From: AC-32 sp036265535
GTDB lineage: Bacteria > Actinomycetota > Thermoleophilia > Gaiellales > Gaiellaceae
Length of the DNA stretch: 64,000 nucleotides
NCBI GenBank assembly: GCA_036265535.1
Contig: DATAOV010000001.1
Coordinates: 1 to 64,000 of the forward strand
Reading direction: 5' to 3'
Shown: one piece after another, positions 41,710 through 49,441 of the stretch
Layout of the letters: each line of letters opens with the position of its first letter
How positions within the stretch are numbered: position 1 is the stretch's first letter
Position numbers and translations under genes: made by a program
Notes under the pieces: generated by a model
The model's database searches: none
The model's input: only the letters and a program-made list of their open reading frames with translations
Told to the model about the DNA's origin: nothing

Positions 41710-41993
41710 TGAGCGAACCCGATCCGCTGATCCGCCAGCTGCGAGAGCAGATCTCCGACAACGACCGCGCGATCGTCGAGGCGATCAACACGCGTCTGAA
41801 GCTCGTGGCGCGGCTGAAGGGCTACAAGGAGTCGCGCGGCATGTCGTTCGTCGACCCGGAGCGCGAGGAATGGATGCTGCAGTACCTGGCGCGCGCGAAT
41901 CGCGGGCCGCTATCCGCAGACGGGTTGAACGAGCTGTTCGAAGAGATCCTCGGCCTGACGAAGCGCGAGGTCGAGCGCGGAGAGTCCCGCTAG
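41706..41993 (+). CDS. chorismate mutase (AroQ class)
   Basis: A 95-residue, all-helical AroQ-type mutase making prephenate. LIRQLREQISDNDRAIVEAI, then RLKLVARLKGYKESRG with the catalytic Arg and Lys residues, and FEEILGLTKREVERG align with the three helices. Start is GTG 41706 or ATG 41709. It is in the last position of a run of envelope genes, an odd place for an aromatic-pathway enzyme. Its stop shares CTAG with the DUF151 gene. Confidence 0.85.
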   Translation: MMSEPDPLIRQLREQISDNDRAIVEAINTRLKLVARLKGYKESRGMSFVDPEREEWMLQYLARANRGPLSADGLNELFEEILGLTKREVERGESR

Positions 41994-42490
41994 TCGTCTT
42001 CCTCCGAGGCCTCGGCGAACTCGTCCGGGGTGACGCTCTCGAGGAACTGCTTGAACTCGGAGACGATCTCCTCCTCGTTGACGTCTTCGCCCTCGAACTC
42101 GATCGCGGACTCCTCGATCACCTCCTCGGCGGCGAAGATCGGCGCCTCGGCGCGAACGGCCAGCGCAATGGCGTCCGAGGGGCGCGAGTCGATCTCGATC
42201 TCCGAGCCGTTCTGCTGGACGGTGATGCTCGCGTAGAAGGTGTTCTCCTTCAGCTCGGTCACCGTGATACGGACGACCTGCGCGTCGAGCTGGCTGAGCA
42301 TCTCCGTGACCAAATCGTGCGTCATCGGCCTCGGCGTGCTCGCTCCCTGGAGCTTCATCAGGATCGCTGCGGCCTCCGGGTGTCCGATCCAAATCGGGAG
42401 GAACTTGTTCCCGTCGGCAGTCTTGAGAAGCACGATCGGCTGCTTGCCGACGAGGTCGAAACTCACGCCGTAGATGACCATCTCGTGCAT
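41990..42490 (-). CDS. bifunctional nuclease family protein (DUF151)
   Basis: A 166-residue DUF151 protein. FLPIWIGHPEAAAILMKLQG, RPMTHDLVTEMLSQL and SRPSDAIALAVRAEAPIF are the family blocks; a very acidic tail (EEDVNEEEIVSE-like, ending SEEDD) follows. Relatives are reported with nuclease activity in plants and are common in actinobacteria. The ATG of MHEMVIYGV is the conserved start; the longer frame upstream is not similar to anything. A 43-nt gap separates it from the small gene upstream. Confidence 0.88.
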   Translation of the reverse strand: MHEMVIYGVSFDLVGKQPIVLLKTADGNKFLPIWIGHPEAAAILMKLQGASTPRPMTHDLVTEMLSQLDAQVVRITVTELKENTFYASITVQQNGSEIEIDSRPSDAIALAVRAEAPIFAAEEVIEESAIEFEGEDVNEEEIVSEFKQFLESVTPDEFAEASEEDD

Positions 42491-42533
42491 CAGGCGTCGT
42501 CCCCGACTTCGATCATAACCAGAGGGTACCGGG

Positions 42534-42719
42534 TCAAACTCCACCCGGCTCCGACCGTCCGCTCGGCGGTCCCGGCTCGATTTCGTCGACCGGCGCGGTG
42601 CGCTCTTTCCCGGTCGCGGCATCCTCGAGAAAGGCCTGCCGGTTGGACACGCTCATGGGGTCGAGGCCACGCAAGTAGTAGTACCGACCCAGGTAGAGGA
42701 CGAGGTCGCCGATCTTCAT
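42534..42719 (-). CDS. small hypothetical protein (61 residues)
   Basis: Begins MKIGDLVLYLGRYYYLRGLD and continues with PMSVSNRQAFLEDAATGKE, ending in a Pro/Gly-rich tail. The pattern (short beta strands, G-R-x-Y-Y-L-R-G-L-D) looks like a small beta-barrel, perhaps nucleic-acid or ligand binding, but I do not recognise a named family. Same strand as the DUF151 gene. The ATG used is the third in frame; the first strand begins directly with it. Confidence 0.55.
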   Translation of the reverse strand: MKIGDLVLYLGRYYYLRGLDPMSVSNRQAFLEDAATGKERTAPVDEIEPGPPSGRSEPGGV

Positions 42720-42800
42720 AGCCGCAGTTCTCGACACGGTCATCGGCACCGTTCGGAGCACCTACATCCCTTGAGCGAGGGCGGCTACACTGCTCGACCC

Positions 42801-42874
42801 GGGCGATTAGCTCAGTTGGTTAGAGCGCCGCTCTGATAAGGCGGAGGTCCGTGGTTCGAATCCACGATCGCCCA
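42801..42874 (+). tRNA. tRNA-Ile(GAT)
   Basis: 74 nt: acceptor GGGCGAT with ATCGCCC, D-arm AGCTCAGTTGGTTAGAGC, anticodon arm CCGCTCTGATAAGGCGG with anticodon GAT, T-arm CGTGGTTCGAATCCACG. CCA not encoded. Confidence 0.97.
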
Positions 42875-42887
42875 CCTCGCGTCTTCC

Positions 42888-42909
42888 GCGGCCCGAAACG
42901 GCGGGCCGC
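42888..42909. terminator. hairpin between tRNA-Ile and the 82-residue gene
   Basis: GCGGCCCG and CGGGCCGC pair perfectly over a 6-nt loop. It lies 14 nt past tRNA-Ile and touches the stop codon of the convergent gene. No T-tract on either side, so termination is possible but unproven. Confidence 0.4.
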
Positions 42910-43157
42910 TAGTGGAGGATCTCGGTGCGGTCGAGGTAGTCCTCAACCGTCAGCAGGAAACTCGGGTCCTCCGCGATCTCGGCCAGAGTGCCCTTCGTCA
43001 TCTCGTCGAGCTCCGCGTCCTGGGCCAGCTCGAACAGAAACGGGCCGAGCTTGCCAGCCTGCGACAGGGCCGACATGCGCAGGACGAGGTCGCGCGTGAG
43101 CTCGTCCTGCTTGATCGCCTCGAGCGACTCGAGATTCTCGTGCCAGGTGCGCAACAT
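42909..43157 (-). CDS. small helical hypothetical protein (82 residues)
   Basis: Predicted all-helical and acidic: LRTWHENLESLEAIKQDEL, then VLRMSALSQAGKLGPFLFEL and TLAEIAEDPSFLLTVEDYL. No domain recognised. It is 39 nt downstream of parB on the same strand, so it may be carried on the parAB transcript. ATG start with TTGACT upstream but no matching -10. Confidence 0.55.
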   Translation of the reverse strand: MLRTWHENLESLEAIKQDELTRDLVLRMSALSQAGKLGPFLFELAQDAELDEMTKGTLAEIAEDPSFLLTVEDYLDRTEILH

Positions 43158-43196
43158 GACACTGAGTCAACGCCCGCCCCGCGCACGCGGATACGG

Positions 43197-44045
43197 CTAG
43201 ACCAGGCGTTCGAGTGCTTCGGCCAGCTCGGCCAGCTCGGTCTCGTCGGTGAAGGCGAGCTCGAGGCGGCCGGAGACGACGCGAGCCGGGAACCCGGTTG
43301 CGCGTTCCGCCGCCTTCCTGGCCCGCTCGGCGAGCGCCGGGTCGACCTTGGGCGTCTTGCGAGGCTTCGTCTTCGCGCCGGCCCAGCGCGCAGCGCGCTC
43401 GGCGGCCCGAACGGACATCCCGCGACGCAGGATCTGACGCGCGAGGCGACGGCGGCCGTCCTGGTCGGGAACCGCCAGCACCGCGCGCGCGTGACCCTCG
43501 GTCAGCTCGCCCCGCTCGACGAGCGCGAGAACGTCGTCCGGAAGCTCGAGCAGCCGCAGCCGGTTCGAGACCGTCGGCTTCGCCTTGCCCATCCGTTCGG
43601 CCAGCTCGCCGAGCGAGAGCTCGAACTCGTCCAGCAGGAGCGCGTAGGCCCGGGCTTCCTCGACCGCCGACAGCTGCTCCCGCGCCACGTTCTCGACCAG
43701 ACCGAGCAGAAGCGTGTCGCGGTCGTCGGCCTCGCGCACGAGCGCGGGAACCGTAGGCAGGCCGGCCTCGCGGGCTGCGCGCCAGCGCCGCTCGCCGGCG
43801 ATCAGCTCGAAACCCCCGGCCTTGCGCGGGCGAACCACGACCGGCTGGACGAGCCCCTGAGCGCGGATCGAATCGGCGAGTGCGCTCGTCGCCTCGTGAT
43901 CGAACCGCTTCCGCGGCTGGCGAGGATTCGGATGAATCGTCTCCACCGGAAGATGGGCGAGCTCAGGCTGGCCGGGGCCGCCGACGAGCAACTCGAGTCC
44001 GCGGCCCAGTCCGCGGCGCCTCTCGGGTTCAGGAACGGCCGACAA
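43197..44045 (-). CDS. parB: chromosome partitioning protein ParB
   Basis: A 282-residue CTP-dependent DNA clamp that loads at parS. RGLGRGLELL opens it; the CTP-binding GERRWRA (84-90) and ENVAREQLSAVEEA motifs, the HTH region ELSLGELAERMGKAKPTVSN, and the C-terminal dimerisation domain (AFTDETELAELAEALERLV, trimmed: ELAELAEALERLV) are present. TTG start, 17 nt inside the end of parA. I did not find a good parS site in the window by eye. Confidence 0.95.
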   Translation of the reverse strand: MSAVPEPERRRGLGRGLELLVGGPGQPELAHLPVETIHPNPRQPRKRFDHEATSALADSIRAQGLVQPVVVRPRKAGGFELIAGERRWRAAREAGLPTVPALVREADDRDTLLLGLVENVAREQLSAVEEARAYALLLDEFELSLGELAERMGKAKPTVSNRLRLLELPDDVLALVERGELTEGHARAVLAVPDQDGRRRLARQILRRGMSVRAAERAARWAGAKTKPRKTPKVDPALAERARKAAERATGFPARVVSGRLELAFTDETELAELAEALERLV

Positions 44046-44784
44046 GCTCCATCGCCACCTTCCAGTACGCGTCGGCGCCGGCCGACTCGCGATCGTAGGC
44101 GGTCACGGGCAGGCCGTGGCTCGGCGCCTCTGCCACGCGCACCGAGCGCGGCACCGACGTCTTGAAGACGAGCTCGCCAAAGTGCCGGCGCACCTCCGCG
44201 GACACGTCTGACGCCAGGCGCGTCCGGCGGTCGACCATGGTCAGGATCACCCCGCCGAGGCTCAGCCTCGGGTTCAGCCGTGCGCGGACGAGCTCGACCG
44301 AGCCGACCAGCTGGGCGAGCCCCTCGAGCGCGAAGTACTCCGCCTGCACCGGGACGAGCACGCGGTCGGCAGCCGCGAGCGCGTTGACGGTCAGCGGGCC
44401 AAGCGAGGGCGGGCTGTCGACGAAGACGAAGGCGTAGCCGTCGCCTGCCCCGGCCAAAGCATCGGCGAGATAGCGCTCGCCGTCGGCGCGCCGCGCCAGC
44501 TCGACTGCGGCACCGGCGAGCTCGGGACGCGAGGGCACGAGGTCGAGGCGCGCGAAGCGCGTCGGCCTGGCGAGCTTCGGCAGCGGGATGCCGTCGAGCA
44601 GGTCGAGCGAGGAGGTGCCGTTCGCGCGCTCGCCGAGCCCAGAGGTTGCGTTCGCCTGCGGGTCGAGATCCACGACGAGCGTCTTCTCGCCGGCCTCCGC
44701 GAGGCACGCGGCGAGGTTAATCGCGGTCGTGGTCTTGCCGACGCCGCCCTTTTGGTTCGCAAGCGCATAGACCCTGCCGGGCAC
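44029..44784 (-). CDS. parA: chromosome partitioning ATPase ParA (Soj)
   Basis: A 251-residue deviant-Walker ATPase. The N-terminal KGGVGKTTT motif (12-20) carries the signature lysine, with VVDLDPQANAT (A') and FVFVDSPPSLGPL (Walker B), and GVILTMVDRRTRLASDV. No N-terminal HTH, as expected for the chromosomal type. GTG start 13 nt after the rsmG stop; overlaps parB. Confidence 0.96.
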   Translation of the reverse strand: MPGRVYALANQKGGVGKTTTAINLAACLAEAGEKTLVVDLDPQANATSGLGERANGTSSLDLLDGIPLPKLARPTRFARLDLVPSRPELAGAAVELARRADGERYLADALAGAGDGYAFVFVDSPPSLGPLTVNALAAADRVLVPVQAEYFALEGLAQLVGSVELVRARLNPRLSLGGVILTMVDRRTRLASDVSAEVRRHFGELVFKTSVPRSVRVAEAPSHGLPVTAYDRESAGADAYWKVAMELVGRS

Positions 44785-44797
44785 ACGTCCACGCTAG

Positions 44798-45388
44798 CTA
44801 GGCGAGCGGACGTTTTCGGGCCGTCCCCGTGCGACGAGGAAAGCCCACGGGAGTCGCTCCGAGCTTGTGCAGGACGAGCATCCCGGGAGGCGACTCCACG
44901 AGCTCCGCTGCAAGCCGCTCGGCCACCGCCGTAACGCGTTCGACTTCGGCGCTCGGCCCCACGAAGAGCACGGCAGCGCCCCCGGGAGCGACGAGCGGCA
45001 GACACCACTCGGCCGCGACCGGCGGGAGCGCGAGCGCCTTCGCCACCGCAACTCCGTACACATCGACCGGTTGCTCCTCGGCGCGCCCGCAGATGACGAG
45101 CAGATTCGGGAACTCGGCAGTCCAGCGCTCGAGGAAGTCGCACTTGCGCCGCTGCGACTCGAGCAAGGTGACCTTGCGAAACGGAAGCGCCGCAGCGAGC
45201 GGGATCCCGGGCGCACCGCCGCCGGAGCCCACGTCCACGATCGGTCCCTCGAAGCGCTCAACAACTCCCAGCGCGGTCAGGCTCTCCTCGACGTGCAGCC
45301 GCCGGGCCTCGGCGAGATCGCGCACAGCGGTCAGGCCGGGAGTTGCGACGAGGGACTCGAGCCAGCGCTCGATGCGTGGATCCGTCAA
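44798..45388 (-). CDS. rsmG: 16S rRNA (guanine-527-N7) methyltransferase RsmG
   Basis: A 196-residue SAM methyltransferase (GidB). Motif I IVDVGSGGGAPGIPLAA, KVTLLESQRRKCDFLERW and the later VAVAKALALPPVAAEWCLPL are diagnostic. The TTG start overlaps the jag stop as TTGA. Position between jag and parA is conserved in many bacteria. Confidence 0.95.
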   Translation of the reverse strand: MTDPRIERWLESLVATPGLTAVRDLAEARRLHVEESLTALGVVERFEGPIVDVGSGGGAPGIPLAAALPFRKVTLLESQRRKCDFLERWTAEFPNLLVICGRAEEQPVDVYGVAVAKALALPPVAAEWCLPLVAPGGAAVLFVGPSAEVERVTAVAERLAAELVESPPGMLVLHKLGATPVGFPRRTGTARKRPLA

Positions 45389-46071
45389 GCGGGATCGATC
45401 ACGACGAAGCGATTGGGCTCGGTGCCCTCGCTCCGCGTCGTCACGCCCGGATGATCCTGCAGACAGACGTGGACGACCTTGCGCTCGACGGCTGTCATCG
45501 GGTCGAGCTCCACCGGCTGACCCGAGGAAACCGCCTGCTCGGCGCTACGAGTCGCGAGCGCGTCGAGGCTCGACTGCCTCCGGGCCCTGTAACCGGCCGC
45601 GTCCACGATCACCGGCTTGCGCTCGTCGCCGCGGTTGCGCCAGACGATCGCATTCGCCAGGTATTGGATCGCGTCGATGGTCTGGCCGTGCTTCCCGATC
45701 GCGAGACCGAGCTCTGCGCCGACGAAGGTCGCCGTCAGCGTCCCCTCGTCCTCCTCGAGCTCGATCCGCGCCCGCACCCGAATAGCGCCGAGAATTCGCT
45801 CGAGGACCTCCCGCACCTCGGCCGCCTCGGCACTCTCGCCGTCCGTGGCCCGCTCGGGGGGCGCAGGCGCAGCGACGGCCTCCACGCTTGCGATCACGCG
45901 CGCCGGCGCGTACCCGACCCCGAGAAGCCCGCGCTCACCCTCGGACACGACCTGAAAGCGAACCGCCGCCTTGTCGATCCCGGGCTGCAGCTTCTCGAGC
46001 TCCCGCAGCGCCGACCACTTGGCCTCCCCGACGGTCTCACCGGTGGCCTCGACCTGCAGTGCCTCGCTCAT
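45385..46071 (-). CDS. jag: Jag/KhpB RNA-binding protein (Jag_N, KH, R3H)
   Basis: A 228-residue protein. The N-terminal Jag_N domain (GETVGEAKWSALRELEKLQP), a KH domain (LGLAIGKHGQTIDAIQYLAN) and a C-terminal R3H domain (MTAVERKVVHVCLQDHP) are in normal order. Binds RNA and affects envelope and division in other bacteria. ATG overlaps the yidC stop by 4 nt. Confidence 0.93.
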   Translation of the reverse strand: MSEALQVEATGETVGEAKWSALRELEKLQPGIDKAAVRFQVVSEGERGLLGVGYAPARVIASVEAVAAPAPPERATDGESAEAAEVREVLERILGAIRVRARIELEEDEGTLTATFVGAELGLAIGKHGQTIDAIQYLANAIVWRNRGDERKPVIVDAAGYRARRQSSLDALATRSAEQAVSSGQPVELDPMTAVERKVVHVCLQDHPGVTTRSEGTEPNRFVVIDPA

Positions 46072-46892
46072 CGCCTCGCCTTCTTCTTCTTGCGTTTCAC
46101 CCTGCGTGGTTGCGCGGGCGCCGCGGCGGAGGCCGGCGCCGGCTCGGCAGGCGGAGGCGGAGGCTCCGGCTCGCTCTCCTTCGCCGGCGTGCGCGACGAG
46201 CGCCGCTCGGGTGCCTGGGGCTTCGGCATCAGCCGGCGCGTGATCAGTCCCTGACCGACCGTCCAGAGGTTCGTGGTCACCCAGTAGATGACGAGACCGA
46301 CCGGGAAGTTGAGCAGGAACGTGACGAAGACGATCGGCAGGACCATGAGCATGATCCGCTGCGTTTTGTCCATCGTGCTCGACATCAGCATCGTCGAGAC
46401 GAGCTGGCTCGCCACGTAGACCGCGAGCAGCAGGTAACCCGACCAGTGCGCGTTTGCGTGCGCCGTGATGTCCGGGACGAAGTTGTGGCCGAGCCACGAA
46501 AGATCGCCGCCCGGTGGATGCTTCGAAAACTCGCGCAGAACGAAGTAGAGCGCGATGAAGACCGGGAACTGGGCCAGGAGCGGCAGGCACGAGGCGGCCG
46601 GGTTGATCTGGTTCTCCCGGTAGAACTTCATCAGCTCTTCCTGCTGCCGCTTCTTGTCGTTCTTGTACTTCTTCTGAATCTCTTTCATTTCGGGCGCGTG
46701 GCGCTGCAGGTTCTGCATCGAGTGGATCTGCCGAACGGTCAGCGGCACGAGCAGCAAGCGCACCGTCACCGTCAGCGCGACGATCGACCACGCCCACGTC
46801 AGCCCGACCGACCCGTGGAACCAGTTGAGGACGTGACGGAGAATGTCCTCGATCGGGGTCAGCGGCGAGAGCAGGATCAGGTGGAGGATCAT
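46068..46892 (-). CDS. yidC: membrane protein insertase YidC/Oxa1
   Basis: A 274-residue insertase of the short Gram-positive type with five helices: VGLTWAWSIVALTVTVRLLL, then the charged cytoplasmic hairpin (MKEIQKKYKNDKKRQQEELM), NPAASCLPLLAQFPVFIALY and the conserved LPIVFVTFLLNFPVGLVIYW. The tail is Pro-rich then Lys/Arg-rich (RRVKRKKKKARR), a ribosome-binding type tail. Operon with yidD upstream and jag downstream, both 4-nt overlaps. Confidence 0.95.
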   Translation of the reverse strand: MILHLILLSPLTPIEDILRHVLNWFHGSVGLTWAWSIVALTVTVRLLLVPLTVRQIHSMQNLQRHAPEMKEIQKKYKNDKKRQQEELMKFYRENQINPAASCLPLLAQFPVFIALYFVLREFSKHPPGGDLSWLGHNFVPDITAHANAHWSGYLLLAVYVASQLVSTMLMSSTMDKTQRIMLMVLPIVFVTFLLNFPVGLVIYWVTTNLWTVGQGLITRRLMPKPQAPERRSSRTPAKESEPEPPPPPAEPAPASAAAPAQPRRVKRKKKKARR

Positions 46893-47137
46893 CGGAACAG
46901 CCTTTGGTCCCGGGCGTAGTCGACGCCGCCGTGACTCCAGGGGTTACAGCGCAGAAGACGCCAGCCGGTGAGGATCGAACCGCGCACGAGGCCGTAGTGG
47001 CGCAGCGCGTCGAGCGCGTACTGGGAACAGCTCGGGTGGTACTTGCACGAGCCGCCCCAGAGCACGCCGAAGGTCCAGCGATACACGTGAACGAGCGCCA
47101 TCCCCACGTACGTCGGAGCCCGGAGCGCGTACCTCAC
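46889..47137 (-). CDS. yidD: membrane protein insertion efficiency factor YidD
   Basis: An 82-residue YidD/DUF37 protein with YRWTFGVLWGGSCKYHPSCS, QYALDALRHYGLVRGSILTG and RLLRCNPWSHGGVD, including the three conserved cysteines. GTG start overlaps the rnpA stop (GTGA). Confidence 0.94.
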   Translation of the reverse strand: MRYALRAPTYVGMALVHVYRWTFGVLWGGSCKYHPSCSQYALDALRHYGLVRGSILTGWRLLRCNPWSHGGVDYARDQRLFR

Positions 47138-47484
47138 GCGGCCGCCTTTCCGAGAATCTCCTCGACTCGTTCCCCGAGCCACTCGGAACCTCGTGCCTCC
47201 ACCGCCTCCGCAAACCCGGGACGGACGACGAGCACGTAGTCCTGATCCTGAGGCAGCTCCGACAGGCGCGCGCGGAAGGCTTCCCGGAGCCGGCGCTTCA
47301 TTCGATTGCGGACGACCGCCGTGCCGACCGCCTTTGGCACCGCCAGACCGAGCCGGGCACCAGCGTCGGCCCCGTCTTCACGGGGGAACCAGTAGAGGAC
47401 GAGAAACCGCGTCGAGACGGAGCGCCCATGGCGATAGACCGCGTCGAAGTCGCGCGAGCGCGAGAGGCGATGGCGGCGTTGCAC
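47134..47484 (-). CDS. rnpA: ribonuclease P protein component RnpA
   Basis: A 116-residue protein subunit of RNase P. RRHRLSRSRDFDAVYRHGRS opens it, and RLGLAVPKAVGTAVVRNRMK followed by RRLREAFR is the RNR motif region. The GTG at 47484 is chosen from family length; the upstream frame is antisense to L34 sequence. 17 nt behind rpmH. Confidence 0.93.
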   Translation of the reverse strand: MQRRHRLSRSRDFDAVYRHGRSVSTRFLVLYWFPREDGADAGARLGLAVPKAVGTAVVRNRMKRRLREAFRARLSELPQDQDYVLVVRPGFAEAVEARGSEWLGERVEEILGKAAA

Positions 47485-47501
47485 TCGCGCGTCCAGCGAG
47501 C

Positions 47502-47636
47502 TCAGGCCGACAGGCGCTTCCGGCCTCTGGAACGGCGCCGCTTGAGGATCGCGCGGCCGGCGCGCGTCGACATGCGGGCGCGGAAGCCGTGCCTCCGCTT
47601 CCGCCTGCGCACGTTGGGCTGATAGGTCCGTTTCAC
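47502..47636 (-). CDS. rpmH: 50S ribosomal protein L34
   Basis: 44 residues, starting with GTG: KRTYQPNVRRRKRRHGFRAR, then MSTRAGRAILKRRRSRGRKR, the complete and near-invariant L34. First gene of the rpmH-to-parB unit; its leader contains a terminator-like hairpin. Confidence 0.98.
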   Translation of the reverse strand: MKRTYQPNVRRRKRRHGFRARMSTRAGRAILKRRRSRGRKRLSA

Positions 47637-47650
47637 AAGCCGAAGAGGGT

Positions 47651-47676
47651 AGAAAAGACCGCCCGTCCGAGGGCGG
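47651..47676 (-). terminator. terminator-like hairpin in the rpmH leader (possible attenuator)
   Basis: On the minus strand CCGCCC (47676-47671) pairs with GGGCGG (47664-47659) across TCGGAC and is followed by TCTTTTCT. It lies between the predicted rpmH promoter and the rpmH start, 14 nt before the GTG, so readthrough or refolding would be needed for expression. Confidence 0.45.
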
Positions 47677-47685
47677 CGTCCGGCC

Positions 47686-47713
47686 AGTATAGACGAGGGG
47701 CAGGGGGTCACAA
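47686..47713 (-). promoter_or_regulatory. rpmH promoter
   Basis: Minus strand: -35 TTGTGA (47713-47708), 16-nt spacer, -10 TATACT (47691-47686). The same -35 hexamer is used in the predicted dnaA promoter. Confidence 0.6.
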
Positions 47714-47778
47714 GCGCCCGCCGAAACGAGGCGCAAAAGCCGGTCGGAGCGATGCAAGCGTCGCCTTGGCCGACAAGA

Positions 47779-47848
47779 CCGTCCACACCTGTGGACGTCG
47801 GTGTGGAGGGCGAGGATTTACCTGCAAATGAGGCATTTTTTGTCCACT
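47779..47848. other. oriC: candidate oriC segment with DnaA-box-like sites
   Basis: The 303-nt rpmH-dnaA interval has no gene. A perfect palindrome GTCCACA-CC-TGTGGAC (47781-47796) makes two inverted box-like sites (CCGTCCACA and ACGTCCACA, each 7 of 9 to TTGTCCACA), and TTGTCCACT (47840-47848) is 8 of 9. Between them is the AT-richest tract here (47814-47843). A further site, TTGTCTACA on the minus strand at 49321-49329 with a weaker one near 49402, lies in the 155-nt dnaA-dnaN gap, so the origin may be bipartite. Gene context supports it strongly; boxes are few and imperfect. Confidence 0.5.
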
Positions 47849-47869
47849 CTGACAACCTCTGCGCCCCTA

Positions 47870-47898
47870 TTGTGAGGCTGCGCGGACGCTGCTATGCT
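47870..47898 (+). promoter_or_regulatory. dnaA promoter
   Basis: -35 TTGTGA (47870-47875), 17-nt spacer, -10 TATGCT (47893-47898). A Shine-Dalgarno-like AAGGAG lies at 47921-47926, 13 nt before the dnaA GTG. Confidence 0.6.
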
Positions 47899-47939
47899 CG
47901 GCGCTCGCGCGTTCCTCGACAAGGAGTACGGCCGGCGGC

Positions 47940-49286
47940 GTGGAGCCCTCAATTGAGCTGACTGCGGAAGGGCTTTGGAGCGAGGTTTCTGGTCGGCTCA
48001 GAGGCGCCCTCAACGAGACGACGTACCGCACGTGGTTCGACCACGTGGAGGGGCTCGAGCTCAACGACGACGTGTTCGTGCTCGCCGTCCCGAACGACTT
48101 CACGCGCGACTGGATCGAAGGCCACTTCATCGGCCTGATCCGTGCCGCGGTGGGCGATACGACCGGCCACGAGCGACAGATCCAGCTCACGGTGAAGGAG
48201 ACGGCCGGAGAGCCGGCGGCGGCCCCGGTCGAAAGGCATCGCCGCGAGTCGCTCGGCATCGGGCTCAATCCGAAGTACACCTTCGACTCGTTCGTGATCG
48301 GCTCGTCGAACCGCTTTGCCCACGCGGCCGCGCTCGCGGTCGCCGAGGCGCCTGCACAGGCCTACAACCCGCTCTTCATCTACGGCGGCACGGGGCTCGG
48401 CAAGACCCACCTCCTGCAGGCAATCGCCCAGTACGTCGCCGAGCACCAGGGCGAGCTCTCCGTGCGCTACGTGACGAGCGAGACCTTCATGAACGACTTC
48501 ATCAATGCCCTTCGCGACAAGCGGATCGAAGGCTTCAAGCAGCGCTACCGCGCCTACGACCTGCTCCTGATCGACGACATCCAGTTCTTCGAGCACAAGG
48601 AGCGGATCCAGGAGGAGTTCTTCCACACCTTCAACTCGATCTACGAGGCCGGCGGCCAGATCGTCATCTCGTCCGACCGACCCCCTCGGGAGATCTCGAC
48701 CTTGGAGGAACGACTGCGCTCACGCTTCGAATGGGGCCTGATCACCGACATCCAGCCACCCGACCTCGAGACGCGGATCGCGATCCTGCGCAAGAAGGTG
48801 AAAACCGACCGCATCCACGTGCCCGATCCCAAGGTGCTCGAGTTCATCGCCGGGCGTATCTCCTCCAACATCCGTGAGCTCGAGGGCGCGCTGACACGCG
48901 TGGTCGCGTTCTCCTCGCTGACCGGGCGGCCGATGACCGAAGACCTGGCCCAGGACGTGCTCAAGGACGTCTTTCCGCAAGGCGAGGTGCGGCAGGTGAC
49001 GATCGAGCGGATTCAGGAGCTCGTCTCGGAGCGCTTCAGCCTCTCGCTGAGCGAGCTCTGCGGCGATAAGCGCTCACAGAACATCGTCTACCCGCGCCAG
49101 GTCGCGATGTATCTCTCACGCGAGCTGACCGACTCCTCGCTCCCGAAGATCGGTAAGCAGTTCGGCGGCCGCGATCACACGACGGTGATCCACGCGACCT
49201 CGAAAATCGCGCGCATGATCCGCGAGGACCGGTCTGTGTACAACCTGGTGCAAGAGTTGACCGCTCGGATCAAGCAGGCCCGATGA
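47940..49286 (+). CDS. dnaA: chromosomal replication initiator protein DnaA
   Basis: A 448-residue initiator. Domain I about 8-85 (LRGALNETTYRTWFDHV), a very short domain II, AAA+ domain III with Walker A GGTGLGKTH (149-157) and Walker B LLIDDIQFF, and domain IV with the DNA-binding signature GGRDHTTVIHATSKI near the C-terminus. Domain II is much shorter than in many actinobacteria. GTG start with AAGGAG 13 nt upstream. Confidence 0.97.
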   Translation: MEPSIELTAEGLWSEVSGRLRGALNETTYRTWFDHVEGLELNDDVFVLAVPNDFTRDWIEGHFIGLIRAAVGDTTGHERQIQLTVKETAGEPAAAPVERHRRESLGIGLNPKYTFDSFVIGSSNRFAHAAALAVAEAPAQAYNPLFIYGGTGLGKTHLLQAIAQYVAEHQGELSVRYVTSETFMNDFINALRDKRIEGFKQRYRAYDLLLIDDIQFFEHKERIQEEFFHTFNSIYEAGGQIVISSDRPPREISTLEERLRSRFEWGLITDIQPPDLETRIAILRKKVKTDRIHVPDPKVLEFIAGRISSNIRELEGALTRVVAFSSLTGRPMTEDLAQDVLKDVFPQGEVRQVTIERIQELVSERFSLSLSELCGDKRSQNIVYPRQVAMYLSRELTDSSLPKIGKQFGGRDHTTVIHATSKIARMIREDRSVYNLVQELTARIKQAR

Positions 49287-49441
49287 GACTGTGGAGCGAT
49301 CGGCAGCACGGCACGGCCCCTGTAGACAAGGCTCCTTTGCCCCCAACACGCGCCCACAGCGCAAACCCGCTCCCGCAGCGGAATCGGGGCGTCATCCCCG
49401 GTCTCCACACTCTCTATGACTACGACAAAGGAATTTCATAA

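Noticed and set aside
43158..43196. TTGACT as a -35 for the 82-residue gene
   Set aside because: It is too close to the ATG (7 nt) and has no -10 partner.
46072..46797. Upstream extension of the jag frame through yidC
   Set aside because: It is a shifted reading of yidC; Jag_N begins at the ATG at 46071.
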